DNA from: CAZUAQ01 sp964618455
Lineage (GTDB): Bacteria; Planctomycetota; Phycisphaerae; UBA1845; PWPN01
DNA: 64,000 nt
NCBI GenBank assembly: GCA_964618455.1
Contig: CAZUAQ010000027.1
Coordinates: forward strand, 11,132 to 75,131
Direction of reading: 5' to 3'
Shown here: one piece after another, positions 61,541 to 64,000 of the stretch
How positions within the stretch are numbered: position 1 is the first letter of the stretch
Layout: each line of letters starts with the position of its first letter
Made by a program: the position numbers and the translations under genes
Notes under the pieces: generated by a model
Database searches by the model: none
The model's input: the letters and a program-made list of their open reading frames with translations, nothing else
Told to the model about the DNA's origin: nothing

Positions 61541-61744
61541 TTACAAGAGGGTCTTGAGTTCCTTGGCGCCCGCGACGAGTGCTTCCTCCAGGGTGCTGTA
61601 AACTTCTGTCATGACCGGTGGCTCCACGGACTGCGCCTGCCAGCGCCCGTGCTGGTAAATCAACATCATCGGCACGGACGTCTTCACCGCCATGGAGCCG
61701 CTGGGCTTGTCCATCTCAATGGTGAGGTTGACCCGGAAATTCAT
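61541..61744 (-). CDS. small hypothetical protein (67 aa)
   Basis: The product has a beta-strand-rich pattern (MNFRVNLTIEMDKP, SVPMMLIYQHGRWQAQS) followed by a helix (STLEEALVAGAKELKTLL). I do not recognise it. ATG 61744 follows AAGGAG by 10 nt, better than the ATG at 61816. It is divergent from the HDOD gene with about 215 bp between. Role unknown. Confidence 0.55.
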   Translation of the reverse strand: MNFRVNLTIEMDKPSGSMAVKTSVPMMLIYQHGRWQAQSVEPPVMTEVYSTLEEALVAGAKELKTLL

Positions 61745-61958
61745 CGCGTCGTTACTCCTTATCGGACACTCGGGGCACGGCGCCCACGCACCCTCCATGC
61801 ATCGGTCCGATTTCATGTCAGTATCTGCGAATTCCGGGAATTGAAATCGCCGAATCTTAGAGGGGCGTATCGTACATTTTCTTTAGTCGGTGAAACTGCC
61901 ACGGCATCTGGGCGGATTCGACCGACATTATCGGAGTTCCGGCGAGAGGACTGAATCC

Positions 61959-63071
61959 ATGGGTTTGTGGTCCCAATTGACAAACTGGCTTTCGAGTGAG
62001 AGTGACTCCTCGCCACGGGATTCCGGCGGTGTCATGACGTTGGATTCATCACCCGCCGCCCACGCTTCTACGGAATCCGGCCCGAAGGTGAACTCGAAAC
62101 AGGTCGCGAATCAACCGGCGCCGGAATTGGACTTTCCTCCCTGGTGGAAGCCGGGGGGCGATACGATCACCGCGCCGCCAATATTCGAACGGCCCTGTTC
62201 GCCGGATTCCATGACGGGCGAAGCGATCGTGCTGCGCTCCCTCGATCAGACCTTGAGCGATCCCCACATCGAGCTGCCGTCACTCCCGCATATCCCTCAG
62301 CAGGTACTTCTTCTCACGCGGCGTGAAGATGTCGGAATGAAGGAGATCGCCAGGCTGATTTCGCAGGACCAGGTACTCAGCGCGGATCTGCTTCGCCAGG
62401 CCAACTCCGTCCTGTACGGCGGTCGCACACCGGTCAAGGATCTATCATCGGCCCTGGCGCGACTGGGCATGCGCGGGATTCGTTCCTTCACCATCAGCCA
62501 GACGATCAAGCAGTTGACCATCCGCATGGGCGGAGGAGCGCGCCGGTCGCGCGGCGAATTGCTCTGGCGGGAGTCGCTGGCCTCGGCCTACGTCATGTCT
62601 TCCCTGGCCGAGTTCTTTGATCTCGATTCGAACGATGCTTTCCTGGCGGGTTTGCTCCACGATATCGGCAAGGTCGTGGTGCTGCGTGCCTGTCACGAAG
62701 CGGAGCAGCAATCCGGAAAAGAGGTAACCCGTGAGATGTTCGATTACCTCTGCCAGGAATACCACGAACTGCTCGGTGAACTGGTGGCGGATCGATGGCA
62801 GATGCCGGAGGGCGCCGGCGCCGTGATGACCCGGCACCATGGCGAGTTGGATCCGGAGGATCCGCACCTCGTGCTGCGCGCCGCCGTTCAGCTCACCGAC
62901 GCCACAACCTCGCTGCTTTGCTACGCTCCAGAACGCCCGTATGACCTGCTGGCCATGCCCGCCGCCCGGCACCTGGGCATGAGCGAGACGCCTGCCACCA
63001 TCAAGATGCTTCGACTGCTGCCGGAGGTCGTCGGCATCGCCTTGAGCGACATCGGATGTGATACCGCCTGA
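61959..63071 (+). CDS. HDOD domain protein
   Basis: The 370-aa protein has a low-complexity N-terminal region of about 80 residues and an HDOD domain from about residue 100. Segments that support this are LPSLPHIPQQVLLLTRRED, ISQDQVLSADLLRQANSVLY, SSALARLGMRGIRSFTISQT, and FLAGLLHDIGKVVVLRA. HDOD domains often regulate signalling and are mostly catalytically inactive HD relatives; here HD is kept in LLHDIGK. ATG 61959 follows AGAGGA by 9 nt. Partner proteins are not adjacent, so its pathway is unknown. Confidence 0.88.
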   Translation: MGLWSQLTNWLSSESDSSPRDSGGVMTLDSSPAAHASTESGPKVNSKQVANQPAPELDFPPWWKPGGDTITAPPIFERPCSPDSMTGEAIVLRSLDQTLSDPHIELPSLPHIPQQVLLLTRREDVGMKEIARLISQDQVLSADLLRQANSVLYGGRTPVKDLSSALARLGMRGIRSFTISQTIKQLTIRMGGGARRSRGELLWRESLASAYVMSSLAEFFDLDSNDAFLAGLLHDIGKVVVLRACHEAEQQSGKEVTREMFDYLCQEYHELLGELVADRWQMPEGAGAVMTRHHGELDPEDPHLVLRAAVQLTDATTSLLCYAPERPYDLLAMPAARHLGMSETPATIKMLRLLPEVVGIALSDIGCDTA

Positions 63072-63132
63072 GCGAATCCCGGTCGCAACACACGTCGGTT
63101 TGCACCCGGGTCAACAAACCCCTTCGATAGCA

Positions 63133-63276
63133 TCAGGAAGAAAGCTGCAGATGCGCCGCAAGGTTTTCGAACGCCTCGCTCCAGCCCTCTCCATGTGAAT
63201 CTCGCGACTGGACGGAGCGTAGTCCCGTCTGTGCAAACACCATCGTCGTTATGCCCCGGTCTTCGGTGAAGGTCAT
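63133..63276 (-). pseudogene. C-terminal remnant of an SRPBCC (AHSA1-type) gene
   Basis: The minus-strand frame encodes MTFTEDRGITTMVFAQTGLR and then GEGWSEAFENLAAHLQ, matching the last third of AHSA1-type SRPBCC proteins (the GW...LA...L ending). A TAA stop lies two codons before the ATG, so no upstream part of the gene remains. The fragment ends at a TGA at 63133. It stands immediately beside the toxin-like gene in opposite orientation, which marks a probable rearrangement breakpoint near 63280. Confidence 0.6.
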
Positions 63277-63290
63277 ACATTACGACAACG

Positions 63291-64000
63291 ATGGGCTTCA
63301 CCAATCGGAAAAAGGTCTCGCGAACTTTGACCCCGATCGAGGCCCGCTGTGCAGCCGATGCCGCGATCATCGCGGCACTCAAAAGTGGTGAGATCGACGA
63401 CAGAGCTACGGGCCTGGCAGATCTGGCAACGGATGAAGCCGTCAGCAGCATCGTAAAGCAGCAAGGCTCACTGGCGATCGGAACACTCACAGGCTTCCAG
63501 GTCGCGAAGACAATCATGGGGGGAACGGGATGGGGCTTACTTGCAAGTTACGGAAGCCGAGGGGCGATTGCCAATGCGGGTTCATCCGCAGTTGTCAGCT
63601 ACTTCACAGGTGACAGCCCTTCCGAGATGGCCGAAAATCTCGTTATCGATTCAGGAATCGGCGTGTTGGATGGCTGGATGCGTTTGTCATCGCAAGAAGC
63701 GCGAGAGCGGCCACTGAAGCGGCAGAAAAGCGGATGATGCGGCAGAAGCCGCCATTGCCAAACAAAGAGATCTCGCCGATGATGTGATACTGGATCCACC
63801 GGGATGTAATACTTGTCAGGCCCCAAACACCAAACTACGTCGCCCATACAAACGCAAGGGGTTCCGAGAGGCTGTAGAAGATGCTTCACCAAAGACACCC
63901 GACGGGAAGTGCATTGACCCAAATACAAGTAAAGTAATCGAAGGCAAACTGTCCTGCTTCAGTCGGAATTGGAGAAATCCGTCATTTGGGTTACACCTAT
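63291..64000 (+). pseudogene. frameshifted polymorphic-toxin-like gene with C-terminal GH-E/HNH nuclease-type domain, cut by window end
   Basis: The first frame (63291 to 63737, 148 codons) encodes ATDEAVSSIVKQQGSLAIGTLTG-type linker sequence and DSPSEMAENLVIDSGIGVLD, then stops. In the next frames the coding character continues: ARSARAATEAAEKR, and then DDAAEAAIAKQRDLADD, followed by YKRKGFREAVEDASPKTPDG and CIDPNTSKVIEGK. That last segment resembles HNH/Endo VII-type GH-E nuclease toxins (dG.f.DPnT...I.G). Two single-base shifts would restore one protein. The catalytic GH and E residues would lie beyond the window edge. No immunity gene is visible. The start codon is uncertain, since the real protein probably began further upstream. 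Confidence 0.5.

Noticed and set aside
1..64000. CRISPR array or rRNA operon
   Set aside because: No regularly spaced direct repeats and no rRNA-like sequence were seen while reading through the window.

Overview
The window is GC-rich bacterial chromosome and most likely comes from a member of the Planctomycetota. The clues are lineage-style proteins rather than marker genes: several membrane proteins with a CxxCxYNLTG...CPECG zinc ribbon, a DUF1570-type secreted protein, a dockerin-like secreted protein with a repetitive Gly/Ser-rich N-terminus, a CxPSR sulfatase, many secreted glycoside-hydrolase-like proteins, and a PTS that shows only regulatory components. No rRNA, CRISPR array, phage module or intact insertion sequence was seen. 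Class-level placement (perhaps near Phycisphaerae) is a guess.

Region 1 (0-14.3 kb) is mostly housekeeping: tsaE and thiL, a two-gene ABC-2 type transporter, argH, a DUF1570-like protein, tpx, a long RNase E/G-family ribonuclease, a DUF2344-type radical-SAM-associated protein, and an operon read leftwards as hpf-ptsN-ptsH-ptsI with a plausible promoter at 14.2 kb. The HPr lacks the regulatory serine and no hprK lies in the operon.

Region 2 (14.3-31.2 kb) begins with tRNA-Leu(CAG), which has its own promoter and a downstream terminator. It continues with a signal-peptidase-I-like protein missing both catalytic residues, a GH65-like enzyme, a secreted alpha/alpha-toroid-like protein, and then a tight addB-addA-comEC run that pairs a recombination helicase-nuclease with a DNA-uptake channel.

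Region 3 (31.1-35.7 kb) carries a cytochrome bd-superfamily pair (a CydA-like protein with a C-terminal cytochrome c domain plus a second CydA-related membrane subunit), an FAD oxidoreductase, a hypothetical gene and tRNA-Leu(TAG). Region 4 (35.7-48.7 kb) is a secreted polysaccharide-processing block (TIM-barrel protein, Tat-exported lyase-like protein, GH2 enzyme, dockerin-like protein, sulfatase, TetR regulator), followed by an SDR epimerase and a sigma-70-family factor with an unusual C-terminal extension.

Region 5 (48.8-64 kb) is the most accessory part. It holds three zinc-ribbon membrane proteins and a truncated fourth copy, a 66-bp sequence shared between 49.5 and 54.2 kb, more sugar-related genes, an MBL hydrolase, a SpoIIE/RsbU-type phosphatase, an HDOD protein, a fragment of an SRPBCC gene, and a frameshifted polymorphic-toxin-like gene that runs off the right edge. 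Functional statements rest on motifs and family resemblance read by eye; no database search was run.
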